This document shows, in pieces, positions 45,869 through 55,251 of a stretch of 64,000 nt of DNA. Position numbers and translations under genes: made by a program. Numbering within the stretch: the stretch's first letter is position 1; the number at the start of each line of letters is the position of its first letter. Below the pieces are notes generated by a model that saw only the letters and a list, made by a program, of their open reading frames with translations, did no database searches and had not been told where the DNA came from. This stretch comes from Rhodopseudomonas_A palustris_F (lineage in GTDB: Bacteria; Pseudomonadota; Alphaproteobacteria; Rhizobiales; Xanthobacteraceae): assembly GCF_000013745.1 (NCBI RefSeq), contig NC_007925.1:3224001-3288000 (forward strand), given 5' to 3'.

Positions 45869-47722
45869 TCAGAACCGTGCGTTGAGGTCGAGCTGGAAGA
45901 TATCGACGGCGTAGGGAGCGCCCGCCACCTGGTTGGCACTCAGCCAGCGTGCAGAGGCCCACACGTTCGGTCCGAGCGCGAGGTTGCCGCCGAGAAAGTA
46001 ACCCTTCAAATTGGTGCCGCCGAGACCGAAATCGGAGTCGGCGAATGCGTCGATTACGGCGTCGGACTCCAGCCACTTGTAACCGACGTGCGCGTTCCAG
46101 TCCCCAAACTGCCTGAGCTCACGGTACCCGACCGTCATCCGCGCCAGCCAGCCCTGGTTGCCTCCCGTGTAAACTGCGTTGCAACTCGTCGTCGACGTGC
46201 AGCCCGATGTCGCCGCGGTCGGCAGCGGGTTCGCCAACACCTTGGCGGCGATATCATCCTTGTCCCAGGCGACGTTGCGGACGTATTCGCCGTCGAGCAC
46301 GACGTGCACCGGATGGAATTGCCCCAGATCCAGCCGCCCACTCAGCACCACGTTACGAAACGCAGACGCAAGGCCGAAATATTGGTATGTGCCGTACTGA
46401 TTGCCGCTGCTGTCGAGATAGTAAATGATGTCGCGCAGCTGCATGTAGGTATTGCCCTTCTGGGCAAATGACGGACGGGTCAGATCGGTATCGCAAACAT
46501 CGATCGAACCAAACACATAACAAGGCGACGAGAGCCGACCCTGCACGTTGGTGAAGTCATAATATGCGGCCCCGAATCTGAAATCGATGTCGGGCACTAA
46601 GCGGACATCGCCGCCGACTTGGCCGCCGAACATCCACTTGTCGTTGCTTCGCGATTTTGACGGCAACGCGTCGTAATTGGCAAAATCGAAATTCGACCCC
46701 ACATTGAGATCGGTGTTGAAGATCGGGAACGCTCCAGCGGCGGCGAACGGCGTAATGTCGGACCAGGCATCATATCTGGCTTGGACGGCCACGCCGTCGA
46801 AACCGAGATCGCGATGGAATACGAGATCGGTCGCATTGAAGAACGGATTGTCGAAGCGCCCCGCTTGGAACGTGAAATCGTTCCACAGGCTGTATTTGAT
46901 GAACGCGCGATCGAGCCAGACGCCGTATTTGCTGAAATTTCCGCCGGAGCCGCCGAGGGTCTGATTGAACGACACCGGCGAACCGCTGTCGCCCGTCGCA
47001 ATCCGAAAGCCCGCCTTGAAGCCGTCGAACAAATCGGCTTCCATACCAAGCCGCGCGCGCAACCGGGCGCGGGTGCGATCCTGATCGGTGTTATAGGTCG
47101 GCCAGAAGTACGGATTGTAATTCGCCCCCACGCCGAGCGTGTTGTAGGGGCTTCCGGTGTTGATGGCGTTGTAATTGACGGCCCATTGTCCGGCGTTGCC
47201 TTTGGGGTAGATATCGCCCTCGCCGCGCACCCGGACGTCGCCATAGAACCGGATCCGTTGCGCCCATTCCGGGTACCTGCCCGGAGAGGCCCAGTTCTCA
47301 CGCTCCGCCTTTTCCATCACCTCGCGCTTGATATCCTCCCGCAACTGCTTCTTGACGATCTCGGGAACGTAGACGACACGCTTGGTGCCGGGCGGAGAGA
47401 CGGCACTGGTGGCGGTGGCCGCGGCCTTCTCGGCACCGTCGGCCTTGATGGCGGCGTCGCGCACCGCCTGACGCGCCACGTAGGCCTCGTCGTCGGCCTG
47501 CTTGATCAGCGCGACCGACTGTTCCTCGGTCAGGACACCCTGCTTCACCAGCAGGTTGATCAGATTGATCGTGGCGTTGGACGACGGCGCAGCGGCACGC
47601 GACACTGTCGGCCGCTTGCCCCGCATGTCGGCTTCATCCTGCGCGGCAGCGGGACCCGCGAGCGCGACCACAGCGACCGCGATCGGCACAACCCCCCGCA
47701 TCATCATTTCAGAACGCCACAT
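45869..47722 (-). CDS. Putative outer-membrane porin
   Basis: 617 residues from the ATG at 47722 (AAGGG site; other ATGs just up- and downstream are possible). A signal peptide ends near AAAQDE. An N-terminal helical segment (NLINLLVKQGVLTEEQSVALIKQADDEA) is followed by many amphipathic strands such as RIRFYGDVRVRGEGDIYPKG and FGGNLALGP-like turns, ending VDIFQLDLNARF with the terminal Phe expected of outer-membrane barrels. It matches the 'putative porin' family found beside TonB/ExbB-type clusters. Its link to adhesin export is positional only. Confidence 0.85.
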   Translation of the reverse strand: MWRSEMMMRGVVPIAVAVVALAGPAAAQDEADMRGKRPTVSRAAAPSSNATINLINLLVKQGVLTEEQSVALIKQADDEAYVARQAVRDAAIKADGAEKAAATATSAVSPPGTKRVVYVPEIVKKQLREDIKREVMEKAERENWASPGRYPEWAQRIRFYGDVRVRGEGDIYPKGNAGQWAVNYNAINTGSPYNTLGVGANYNPYFWPTYNTDQDRTRARLRARLGMEADLFDGFKAGFRIATGDSGSPVSFNQTLGGSGGNFSKYGVWLDRAFIKYSLWNDFTFQAGRFDNPFFNATDLVFHRDLGFDGVAVQARYDAWSDITPFAAAGAFPIFNTDLNVGSNFDFANYDALPSKSRSNDKWMFGGQVGGDVRLVPDIDFRFGAAYYDFTNVQGRLSSPCYVFGSIDVCDTDLTRPSFAQKGNTYMQLRDIIYYLDSSGNQYGTYQYFGLASAFRNVVLSGRLDLGQFHPVHVVLDGEYVRNVAWDKDDIAAKVLANPLPTAATSGCTSTTSCNAVYTGGNQGWLARMTVGYRELRQFGDWNAHVGYKWLESDAVIDAFADSDFGLGGTNLKGYFLGGNLALGPNVWASARWLSANQVAGAPYAVDIFQLDLNARF

Positions 47723-47793
47723 CAAACCAACCCTTCTCGCTTCACAGTTCATTGATAACGCTCGCACGCGCCGATGGCGCGCATAGTTGACGC

Positions 47794-48510
47794 TCAGGTC
47801 GGGCTCTGCGCAGTCACCCGGGCAATGATCGGCATCGGCATGTCCTTGGGCGGCGGCTCGCGCAGCGTCATGCCGCTCAGAATTTGATCGCGGATAACCG
47901 CGTCGAGTTCGCTATTCCCGGTCGACGACACCAGTTGCACGCGGGTAATACGGCCCATCACGTCCGGCCACAGCCGGACCTGGATCCGCATCACCGCATG
48001 ACGGGTTCTTTCATTCGCCCGCAAGGCGGATTCGATCTGCGTCTGGACGATGCTGGCGTACCAACCCCAACGGCTGTTGCCGCCGCCGCCACCGCCGCCT
48101 CCGATCAGGCCGCGTCCGCCAGGCCGGCCAAGCAGATCGCCCGGGCCGTTGCCGGCGGCGTCGAGACCGAGCGGTCCCGGCGGAGCATCGTTGGAATCCG
48201 GCGGTGAATCCTTGGGAATATCGACCGGCCTATCCTCGATCTCCTGCTTGACCGGCGTCTGCTCGACCATCTTCTGTTCGGGTTGCTGCTCGGGCGGTGG
48301 CGGAGGCGGCGGAGGCGGAGGCGGCGGAGGCGCGACATTGATGATGGTCAGCTCGCTCACCTTGCGCGGCGGATCCTTGTCGCCGCTCAGCAGCGTGAGT
48401 ACGCCCGCGGCCAGCAGCGCGACGACGCACGCGCCGGTGCCGCCCATCAGCGCATAGCGGCGCCACGACGGACCAGCGTCCTCGTCGTCGTCATCGTCAT
48501 TGAAAGTCAT
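47794..48510 (-). CDS. TonB-like energy transducer
   Basis: 238 residues. An acidic start (NDDDDDED), one membrane helix at about 20-42, a run of 13 prolines near 61-73, a Glu/Gln/Pro-rich linker, a glycine-rich hinge (GGGGGGGG near 140) and a C-terminal TonB-box-binding type domain (YASIVQTQIESALRANERTRHAVMRIQVRLWPDVMGRITRVQLVSSTG). It should couple proton-motive force from ExbB/ExbD to an outer-membrane partner. The nearest partners here are TpsB and the porin, not a classical TonB-dependent receptor. It follows exbD by 22 bases. Confidence 0.9.
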   Translation of the reverse strand: MTFNDDDDDEDAGPSWRRYALMGGTGACVVALLAAGVLTLLSGDKDPPRKVSELTIINVAPPPPPPPPPPPPPEQQPEQKMVEQTPVKQEIEDRPVDIPKDSPPDSNDAPPGPLGLDAAGNGPGDLLGRPGGRGLIGGGGGGGGNSRWGWYASIVQTQIESALRANERTRHAVMRIQVRLWPDVMGRITRVQLVSSTGNSELDAVIRDQILSGMTLREPPPKDMPMPIIARVTAQSPT

Positions 48511-48532
48511 CGCCCGTCCTCGCGACCGCTGT

Positions 48533-48937
48533 TCATCTCACCAGCGGCTTGGTAGCCATGCCGACCTGGTTGAAGTTGAGGCGCCCGAGCAGGTCGAGCA
48601 CATCGACGACGTTCTGATATTGGGTCTGGCTGTCGCCGCGCACCACGACCGGAAACTCCGGCGTCAGCGCCCGTTGCTGCACCAGCCGCTGCTCCAGCTC
48701 AGACAGCGTCACCGGTACGGTATCGAGAAAGATCTTGCCGTCGTTGGCGACGGTGATCGCCTTGGTGGTCTGTTGCGCGAGGCTCGGAGTCGCGCTCGCT
48801 TTCGGCAGGTTGACCTTCATGCCCTGCACCGTCGCCGTGGTCATGATGATGAAGATCACCAGCAGCACGTAAGCGAGGTCGAGCATCGGCGTGATGTTGA
48901 TGTCGTCATACGGCTTGTTTTCGGACTGAACGTGCAT
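48533..48937 (-). CDS. exbD: ExbD/TolR-family biopolymer transport protein
   Basis: 134 residues. A short N-terminal tail, then INITPMLDLAYVLLVIFIIMTTATVQG, where Asp20 is the conserved proton-path residue of ExbD, and a periplasmic domain (VNLPKASATPS, FPVVVRGDSQTQYQNVVDVLDLLGRLN). It forms the proton channel stator with ExbB. It starts four bases after the ExbB-fusion gene. Confidence 0.95.
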   Translation of the reverse strand: MHVQSENKPYDDINITPMLDLAYVLLVIFIIMTTATVQGMKVNLPKASATPSLAQQTTKAITVANDGKIFLDTVPVTLSELEQRLVQQRALTPEFPVVVRGDSQTQYQNVVDVLDLLGRLNFNQVGMATKPLVR

Positions 48938-48941
48938 CGTC

Positions 48942-50909
48942 CTACTCCGCGGCCTGACGTCGGGGTCTATCGGGCTGCTGGTGATAGGACTCCGCCATCT
49001 TCGTCACCAGTTCGTCGACGAAGACCTGCATCTCGTTGGTGGAGTCCTTGATGCGGATAGTCAGGTAGTTGTAGCCGAACAGCGCCGGGATCGCGACCGC
49101 GAGGCCGGCCACGGTCGCAACCAGCGCGGCGGCGATGCCTGGCGCAATCGCGTTGACGTTGACGTCGCCGGAGGCGGCGATCGCCGCGAAGGTGATCATC
49201 ACGCCGACCACGGTGCCGAGCAGCCCGAGGAACGGTCCGCCAGAAATCGCGATCGTCAGCATCACCATCATCTTGTTGAGACGCTGCGTCTCGTGAATGA
49301 AGCCGCTGTCGAGCACCGCACGGATCGACTGGATCGCTTGGGGCGAAAGCAGCCGCGGACCGCCGCCATTGGCGGAGAACCGCCGGCGGATTTCCTGGAC
49401 GCCAATATGGAACAGACGATGAAGCGGCGCGGAATGGATGGCCTTGTGATCCTGCGTATCGCTCTTTCCGGCGATGCTCGCGTCGGTCTCCTCGCGGTCG
49501 AACTGCAGCAGCCCTTCGAGGTCGGTCGCCGACTCGCGAAAGTGCTTCAGAAACAGCCTGTTCCCCTTCGCGATCCGGTTCAGATACGATACCCGGTCGA
49601 TCATCACGATCCAGCTGATCACCATCATGATCGCCAGGATTCCGATCACCACCCATCCGTCGAGCGTTACCGATTTCAGGATCACGGCGAAATAGCCGCT
49701 GATCCAGCTCGCGGTTTCCTCGTCGACGCTGAACGAAATCAATTTCGCCTGGTCGGGCCCCTGCCCGATCGCCGCCAATTTGATGAAGCCGGCGGGGCGC
49801 GCCGTTTTGGCAATCTGCAGTTCGTCGATATCGCCGACGAAGCCGACCGTGGCGGCTGCAGCGGGGGCAGCGGCAGGATCTGCGGCAGCCGCCGCAGCAT
49901 CGGTTGCCGATGCGTCAGGCAGCGGCGCGCTGGCAGCCGGCTCCGCGACCGTCGCGAGGGTATCCCGCCCGACCGCAGCCGGTCCAGTCAGCGTCGGCAA
50001 ACTCGCGGCCAGCGTCGAGAACGGATTGCCGTCGAGGTAAAGCGCGATCTGGCCGGACTTGGCGGTTACGGCGAGATGGTGCCACGTCGACGACGCGATC
50101 GCCGCCCCCTCGCCGCTGCGTTGGACGCTCCCTGCGTTCGTCACCTCGACGAACGGCACGCCGTTGTCGAGACCGATGATCAGTCCGTTGGCTCCGTCAT
50201 GCCGGGCGAACAGCACCGCCCGCGGCTGCGGCGCGGCCATTTTCAGCCAGACCGACCAGCTCAGCTCTCCGCCTTCGGCGACGGCCAATGCCGGCGCGCC
50301 AGGCAACATCAACGGGGTCTGTCCATCCAGCCTCGCGCCCTGGCCGATGATGGCGCCGTCGGCGCCCGGCACAAGGCTCTGCGCGGCGTTCGCCCAGGCC
50401 GTGGAGTCCTGGGCCGGCGTGCCGCGCTCGGCGAAATGATAGACCAGCAGCGCATCCGGGTCATAGCTGCCCTTGGCATCGACCGCCGCCGGCGCCTTCT
50501 GATTTCCATAATACAGCCAGATCTCGTTCTTGGTCCCGGGCTTCAGATCGGCGACGCTGACCCACACCAGCGCTTCGCCAAGCAGCGGGTCGAATTTCTC
50601 GACATGGTGTTTCAGCGGGGTCTTGTCGTCCGCGGCGACGAAACGCAGATCGCCGCCGTCGTCCTTGGCCGCGCCAAACCGGAAATTGCCGACGTGCAGT
50701 CGCACCAGGATCGGCGTGGTCCCGATCGACTCGCTGATGCCGGCGCCGGATGGGCCGGTATCGATGGTGATCTTCTTGCGCAAGCTCCACTGATCGTTCC
50801 ACCACGCCGAAGCCTGACCGGGCCACAGCACGCAGAACAGCACCAGCGCAAGCATCAAAGGCGCGCTGACGGTCCTCCAGCGGAAGGATTTTCGGACACG
50901 GACCGTCAT
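48942..50909 (-). CDS. DUF2341-LamG domain protein fused to ExbB/MotA/TolQ proton channel
   Basis: 655 residues from the ATG at 50909, which overlaps the TpsB stop (TGATG) and has GGGGAG upstream. After a signal peptide come a DUF2341 module (about 40-150, WWNDQWSLRKKITIDT), a LamG/concanavalin-like domain (about 185-325, YLDGNPFST and GDIDELQIAKTARP), an Ala/Pro-rich linker, and an ExbB/TolQ part from about 420 (WVVIGILAIMMVISWIVMIDR to GLLGTVVGVMITFAAIA and ATVAGLAVAIPALFGYNYL). The sugar-binding-like periplasmic part is far larger than in classic ExbB. Confidence 0.9.
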   Translation of the reverse strand: MTVRVRKSFRWRTVSAPLMLALVLFCVLWPGQASAWWNDQWSLRKKITIDTGPSGAGISESIGTTPILVRLHVGNFRFGAAKDDGGDLRFVAADDKTPLKHHVEKFDPLLGEALVWVSVADLKPGTKNEIWLYYGNQKAPAAVDAKGSYDPDALLVYHFAERGTPAQDSTAWANAAQSLVPGADGAIIGQGARLDGQTPLMLPGAPALAVAEGGELSWSVWLKMAAPQPRAVLFARHDGANGLIIGLDNGVPFVEVTNAGSVQRSGEGAAIASSTWHHLAVTAKSGQIALYLDGNPFSTLAASLPTLTGPAAVGRDTLATVAEPAASAPLPDASATDAAAAAADPAAAPAAAATVGFVGDIDELQIAKTARPAGFIKLAAIGQGPDQAKLISFSVDEETASWISGYFAVILKSVTLDGWVVIGILAIMMVISWIVMIDRVSYLNRIAKGNRLFLKHFRESATDLEGLLQFDREETDASIAGKSDTQDHKAIHSAPLHRLFHIGVQEIRRRFSANGGGPRLLSPQAIQSIRAVLDSGFIHETQRLNKMMVMLTIAISGGPFLGLLGTVVGVMITFAAIAASGDVNVNAIAPGIAAALVATVAGLAVAIPALFGYNYLTIRIKDSTNEMQVFVDELVTKMAESYHQQPDRPRRQAAE

Positions 50910-52771
50910 CAGAATTCTCCCCAAATTCGAAAGCTCACGAGCGGGCTACGAGCGACCGTGACCTGTTGACTGGTCACTGGTATGCCGACAAACACGATGC
51001 CATTAAGGTACCTCAGGGTCTTCACCCGGGTGCCGACGCCGTAGCTCGCCAGATCGAACCGCTGCTGCTGTTCCTCGAGCGGATTGTGGATCTTGGCATG
51101 GCCGGCATCGGCAAATGCGAAGAACCGCCACTCGTCGAACACATTGAATTTCACTGGCGCGCCAGTTGGATTTTCCAACGTCTGTTCCCAGTACGGAGCG
51201 AGATTCGGGGAGCGCAGTTCGAGCGTTCCGGCGACGCCGTAATCGCCCAGCACCTCGGATTCGAGATACCCGCGCACGGTATCCTGGCCTCCGAGACTGA
51301 ACTGTTCGCTGGAAACCAGCGGCTGATCGGCAAGCTGGCCCTGCAGCTTGCCGAACAATTGCAGGCCGCCGGGCAACTCTTGGGTGTGGGACAGATCTCC
51401 GCGCAGATGAGCGAAGCTACCAGTCGCCTTGTAACGCTTGACGTCGAACTGTTCCGGGCTGCTGCCGGCGCCGCGCAGTCCCGTGGTAACGGCCGCGTTG
51501 AGCTGCGTCAGCCGTCCATCCCCTTGCCAAGTCGCGCTGTAGGCGGCAACCAGCGGAACGTATTTCACCGGCGAATCGAACGAGCCATCAGCGAGCGATA
51601 GGGTCTGCTGGAAATCCTTGTAGTCGGCTCCCAGCGACAGCGTGTGAAACAGCTCGCCCCGTGTCGGCAACGTGATCACATCGCGGAAGCCGATCACCTG
51701 GCCGGGGCCGACGACGTTCGATCCGCCGACGGTCGCGACCGAACTGTCCGATTTCAGCCCATAGACCAGTATATTCAGCCAGTCATAGTCGGTTCGCGCC
51801 AGGTAGGAGGCGGAGACAACCGTCGCATCCTTCGGATTCTGCGGTGCCACCTGATAGCTCACCGTCATCGAGTGGCCGAGTTGCCACAGATTGTCGTACC
51901 GCAGCGACGCGCTCAGGCGGAGCGGCGTCGTACTCGGACTCTGCCGATTGTTGAGTTCGACGCTGCCGTGCAGCGGATAAGTGTCCTCGACATTGAGATC
52001 GACGTCGACGGTGCCAGGCGTCACCCCGGCGCGCAGCGCCGGCGTGACCCGCCGGTCCGGCCACCGGTTGAGCGCGACAATGTCGTTGGTCACCGCCTGG
52101 AGATTCGGCAACGCCCCCTCCTTGACGGAAGGCGCCCGGCGCTTGATTTCGGCGAGATCGAAATAGCGCGAGCCTTTGACCCTCAGCCGGCCCACCTTGT
52201 TCTCGACCACTTTGAGAACGACGAAGCCGCGTTGCGCATCCTGCTGCGGAACAGAGACGCCCACGGTTTGCAGGCCCTTGTCATGGTAAGCCTTCTCCAA
52301 GGCGGCGCGGGCCTTTTCGACGTCGTCCGAGGTACGACCCGGGCCGAGATACGGATAAACCGCACTCTCGACCTCGATCTGCGGAAGGTTTTCGGCCCCC
52401 TCGACCCGGTACTCGTCAATATCGAAGCGGCTCGTCGTGCCCGAGGCAGCCGCCTTCGAACTCGTACCGGGCGAACCGGTCCCGGCCGGCCGTCCCGGTC
52501 GCGACGCAATCGCGGAACTGTCAGTGGCTTGGCTGCTTCTATTCGGCTCGCCTGTCATCGATTCCGCAGGCGCTGCCGCGGCCAACGTGGACCGCCCATC
52601 GCAGGTCGCCAACGCCAGACAGCAGGCGGCAATCTGCCACCCCCGCCCGGCAGTCGTGCCGGAACGGATCCCAAACGCCACCACCCACCGCGGCCTGTGC
52701 TCGCGCAGCATGGTCCCGTCACTGATACCAGAAGAGTTCACACAGTCCTCGATACTTTTGCTCGTCGGCAT
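50909..52771 (-). CDS. TpsB-type two-partner secretion outer-membrane transporter (ShlB/FhaC family)
   Basis: 620 residues (start ATG at 52771; an ATG at 52711 would remove 20 unlikely residues). After a hydrophobic export segment (WQIAACCLALATC) and a Ser/Ala-rich linker, two POTRA-like modules occupy about 114-250 (FDIDEYRVEGAENLPQIEVESAV, GLQTVGVSVPQQ). A 16-strand barrel follows with the plug/L6 motif VRGYLESE (the VRGY of Omp85/TpsB) and the terminal SFRIWGEF. It secretes the giant adhesin encoded across the sigma-factor gene. First gene of the operon that also encodes the Ton-like complex. Confidence 0.92.
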   Translation of the reverse strand: MPTSKSIEDCVNSSGISDGTMLREHRPRWVVAFGIRSGTTAGRGWQIAACCLALATCDGRSTLAAAAPAESMTGEPNRSSQATDSSAIASRPGRPAGTGSPGTSSKAAASGTTSRFDIDEYRVEGAENLPQIEVESAVYPYLGPGRTSDDVEKARAALEKAYHDKGLQTVGVSVPQQDAQRGFVVLKVVENKVGRLRVKGSRYFDLAEIKRRAPSVKEGALPNLQAVTNDIVALNRWPDRRVTPALRAGVTPGTVDVDLNVEDTYPLHGSVELNNRQSPSTTPLRLSASLRYDNLWQLGHSMTVSYQVAPQNPKDATVVSASYLARTDYDWLNILVYGLKSDSSVATVGGSNVVGPGQVIGFRDVITLPTRGELFHTLSLGADYKDFQQTLSLADGSFDSPVKYVPLVAAYSATWQGDGRLTQLNAAVTTGLRGAGSSPEQFDVKRYKATGSFAHLRGDLSHTQELPGGLQLFGKLQGQLADQPLVSSEQFSLGGQDTVRGYLESEVLGDYGVAGTLELRSPNLAPYWEQTLENPTGAPVKFNVFDEWRFFAFADAGHAKIHNPLEEQQQRFDLASYGVGTRVKTLRYLNGIVFVGIPVTSQQVTVARSPLVSFRIWGEF

Positions 52772-53093
52772 CTCGTGACTGAGTCACTCGCGCAGCAAAC
52801 GCTTTGTTAGCGAAACGATCCGGCGTTCCTATTCGATAGACGTCGCCCGGGGCGCCATCACGAAAACAAAATGGAAAAGTCGCTGCGGCGCAGGGCCACA
52901 GCCGCGTCTCATACGAGACGTCAACCGGGATCAACATTTAGTATCGCACCTTACGCGACATCACTACGCGTCGGGACAGCGATTTCTTTGCATTATGTTC
53001 GCTCCAGCACCATCGTATTCCCGTCACAATATTGTAGCTGCGGCCCGATACCTATCAGCCGGAGCTGCATCGATGAGCTAAGGCCGGCGTGTT
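52772..53093. promoter_or_regulatory. Divergent promoter region between TpsB operon and ECF sigma gene
   Basis: 322 bases, AT-richer than the genes. A cgtctc-atac-gagacg inverted repeat (52905-52920) lies in it and could be an operator. The adjacent sigma factor may read one of the promoters here; that is inference. Confidence 0.5.
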
Positions 53094-53645
53094 ATGAGTG
53101 GTGTTACCATCAACTATTTGCGCGATCTGCTGCTCACGGATTACCGCCAACTTGATCGACAACTCACCCGCCGCTTCGGCTCGGCGGACTTTGCTTCCGA
53201 CGTGCTCCAGGAAACTTACCTTCGGCTCGAGGCAATGACCGACATGGTCGCGGTGCGAAGCCCGAAGGCCTACCTGCTCCGCATCGCCCTCAACATCGCC
53301 AACGACCGGCTGCGGGCTGAGAGCCGCCGCTTGACGGTCGACGAGGCCGATTGCCTGTTGGATATCCCCGACGACCGGCCCGACGCAGCGCGGGTGACCG
53401 AGGATCGCTCCGAAATCATCCTGTTGCGGCGCGCCATTGCCGAACTCCCCGATCGCCGACGACATGTGCTGCTGCTTTCGCGCGTCGAAGGGGTCGCCCA
53501 TCGCGAAATCGCCAAACGCCTCGGAGTCACTGTGCGAACCGTTGAAACCGATCTTAAACAAGCGGTTGCGCATTGCGCGCAGCGCCTCAAGCGCCCCCTC
53601 CCGCCCAAATGCGTGCTTCGCCGCTCGGATTCCTCCTATATTTAG
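53094..53645 (+). CDS. ECF-family RNA polymerase sigma factor (FecI-like)
   Basis: 183 residues. Sigma region 2 is FGSADFASDVLQETYLRLEAM and region 4 is LPDRRRHVLLLSRVEGVAHREIAKRLGVTVRTVETDLKQAVAHC, both complete. Such FecI-like factors usually serve surface-signalling systems and are paired with a FecR anti-sigma; no FecR-like gene is nearby. It sits between the secretion operon and the adhesin cluster and is the probable activator of one or both. Confidence 0.92.
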   Translation: MSGVTINYLRDLLLTDYRQLDRQLTRRFGSADFASDVLQETYLRLEAMTDMVAVRSPKAYLLRIALNIANDRLRAESRRLTVDEADCLLDIPDDRPDAARVTEDRSEIILLRRAIAELPDRRRHVLLLSRVEGVAHREIAKRLGVTVRTVETDLKQAVAHCAQRLKRPLPPKCVLRRSDSSYI

Positions 53646-53902
53646 CGCGCCATAAGGCGGGCGTTCGCCCCATTCTCAGCGCCGCCGCGGCGACCATACG
53701 ATAGTCGGATATGATGCGCCGTCGGATCGACACCGGACGCCGCCGCTGCGCCGCTGTTCTGCGGTTCGCATAGGATATAAGTTAGCGGACCGCCCGTGTT
53801 AGGCGTCGCCGGCATTGCCGCGCCCGAGATGAGAGGCCATGAGCGGCCATTCTCTTATCATCGTGGCCGGCGCCGGCATCATCGCGACATCGGATAGCCG
53901 AC
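53646..53902. other. Intergenic region between sigma factor and lytic transglycosylase genes
   Basis: Convergent genes with about 260 bases between. No gene, hairpin or repeat stands out. Confidence 0.4.
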
Positions 53903-54766
53903 TCAATGGCGCGCGGGATTCTTATCGGCCACACTGCGCAGCCGCGCGTTCAGCGCCGCAAAATCGAGCTTGGCGCCGAAAAGCGTCGGTTGACCGCGAA
54001 GTCGTCGACCGGTCGTCTCACCAAGGTTGGGCTGCGGCACCGCGCCGGTGACCGCGGCGCCGCGCGCGGCCAGATGATTGCGGACGCGCATGCAGTAATC
54101 CACCGATCGGACGGAGAACCGGGTCTCGCCGTGTCCGGCACGATATTTCATGGCGGCGGTGCAGAGATCCTGCCCCGCCAGCCGCCAAGCCCCCGCGAGA
54201 TACTTCGCCCCGTAATGGATATTGACGTCCGGAACCGCTAGTTGCGCCTCGCTACCGATGAAGCCAAGCATGCGGGCCGTCGCGGGCATCACCTGCATCA
54301 AGCCGATCTCACCGTCCAAGCCGATCACGGCCGGGTCGTATCGACTCTCGACCGCCATCACCGCGTCGAGCAACGCCGGCGGTATGCCGAAGGCGAGCGA
54401 CTCCCGCTCGACAATGCTGCGGTATTCGTCGCGGCCGGCGCGCCAATCGCGGCTGAACGCGATGCTGAGGTGTCGCGGAGCGGTGCCGCCGAACAGCACA
54501 CTCTTCGGCGGCAGATCGGCTTGCGTCAGCGGCTTCGTGATCGGCGGATCGAATACCACAGGCGTCGGAACATCGGCCTCCGGAGCTACATCGGCGTCGT
54601 TCGCAATCGACGCAGCGGGACCGACATCGCCTTGGCCGTCGCCCTCTTGGGCGGCCGCGACCACCCCGCCCAACGACACCAGCAGCCAGGCTGCGGCCGC
54701 GGCCAGGCCGACAAAACGCGATGAACGCCTCCGTTCATCGCCTCGCTCGGTGAAATACCCAGGCAT
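53903..54766 (-). CDS. SLT-type lytic transglycosylase
   Basis: 287 residues with an N-terminal membrane/signal helix at about 18-38. The goose-lysozyme-like SLT domain runs from about 120: ALLDAVMAVESRYDP with catalytic Glu140, then GEIGLMQVMPATA and NIHYGAKYLAGA. It cuts peptidoglycan to make room for large envelope complexes and so fits a nearby adhesin-secretion apparatus. Its ATG overlaps the stop of the 54766-55176 gene (TGATG). Confidence 0.92.
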   Translation of the reverse strand: MPGYFTERGDERRRSSRFVGLAAAAAWLLVSLGGVVAAAQEGDGQGDVGPAASIANDADVAPEADVPTPVVFDPPITKPLTQADLPPKSVLFGGTAPRHLSIAFSRDWRAGRDEYRSIVERESLAFGIPPALLDAVMAVESRYDPAVIGLDGEIGLMQVMPATARMLGFIGSEAQLAVPDVNIHYGAKYLAGAWRLAGQDLCTAAMKYRAGHGETRFSVRSVDYCMRVRNHLAARGAAVTGAVPQPNLGETTGRRLRGQPTLFGAKLDFAALNARLRSVADKNPARH

Positions 54767-55176
54767 CAGCGACGCGGCATAACGTAGACCGGCGGCGGCG
54801 GCCGAAACGGATAGATCGAGCGACCATAATTGGAGCCGTATTGCTGGCGTATGGCGGCCTCGTTCGCATTGCCGACACGAACATCGGGCGAACGCGCATC
54901 GATCGGCGGCAGGTTGAACGAGGGGCTCACTCGTTCGACCTCACGTCTGAGTTTCTGGTTGAGACAGCCGAGCGCATTTTGGCCGCCGATCTCCACCTCG
55001 ACACACCGCTCATACGGCGTCGTCACCGCCTTCGTCCCGCCGATGATAATCGCCTCACGTCGTTCCGCCGCCCCGTCGGATGTCTGGGCGCTAACCGTCG
55101 TCATCCCACCCATCAGCACGACCGCAGTGAACGCTATGCCGCCAAGGAATGTCGCACGCCGATAAGCAGTCGCCAT
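54766..55176 (-). CDS. Small exported protein of unknown function
   Basis: 136 residues from the ATG at 55176. Signal peptide MATAYRRATFLGGIAFTAVVLMGGMTTVSA, then a soluble region with two cysteines (YERCVEVEIGGQNALGCLNQKLRREVE), which may form a disulfide, and a proline/tyrosine-rich C-terminus (RSIYPFRPPPPVYVMPRR). Similar small exported proteins accompany haemagglutinin-type adhesin loci in this group, but I do not recognise a named family. Translationally coupled to the transglycosylase gene. Confidence 0.75.
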   Translation of the reverse strand: MATAYRRATFLGGIAFTAVVLMGGMTTVSAQTSDGAAERREAIIIGGTKAVTTPYERCVEVEIGGQNALGCLNQKLRREVERVSPSFNLPPIDARSPDVRVGNANEAAIRQQYGSNYGRSIYPFRPPPPVYVMPRR

Positions 55177-55251
55177 GACCCCTCGCCTTCGCGTCGCTCC
55201 GTACGTGGTTTCAGAGCCGCTGTTCACTTGCTCGACTTCGACCTTGGCAAG

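Noticed and set aside
48293..48335. GGC/GGA triplet repeat in the TonB-like gene as a phase-variation tract
   Set aside because: Units are triplets encoding the proline run, so length changes stay in frame. Simple linker variation is more likely than on/off switching.
48981..50969. Long plus-strand open frame opposite the ExbB-fusion gene
   Set aside because: Shadow frame. The fusion protein on the other strand has clear domains and overlaps its neighbours neatly.
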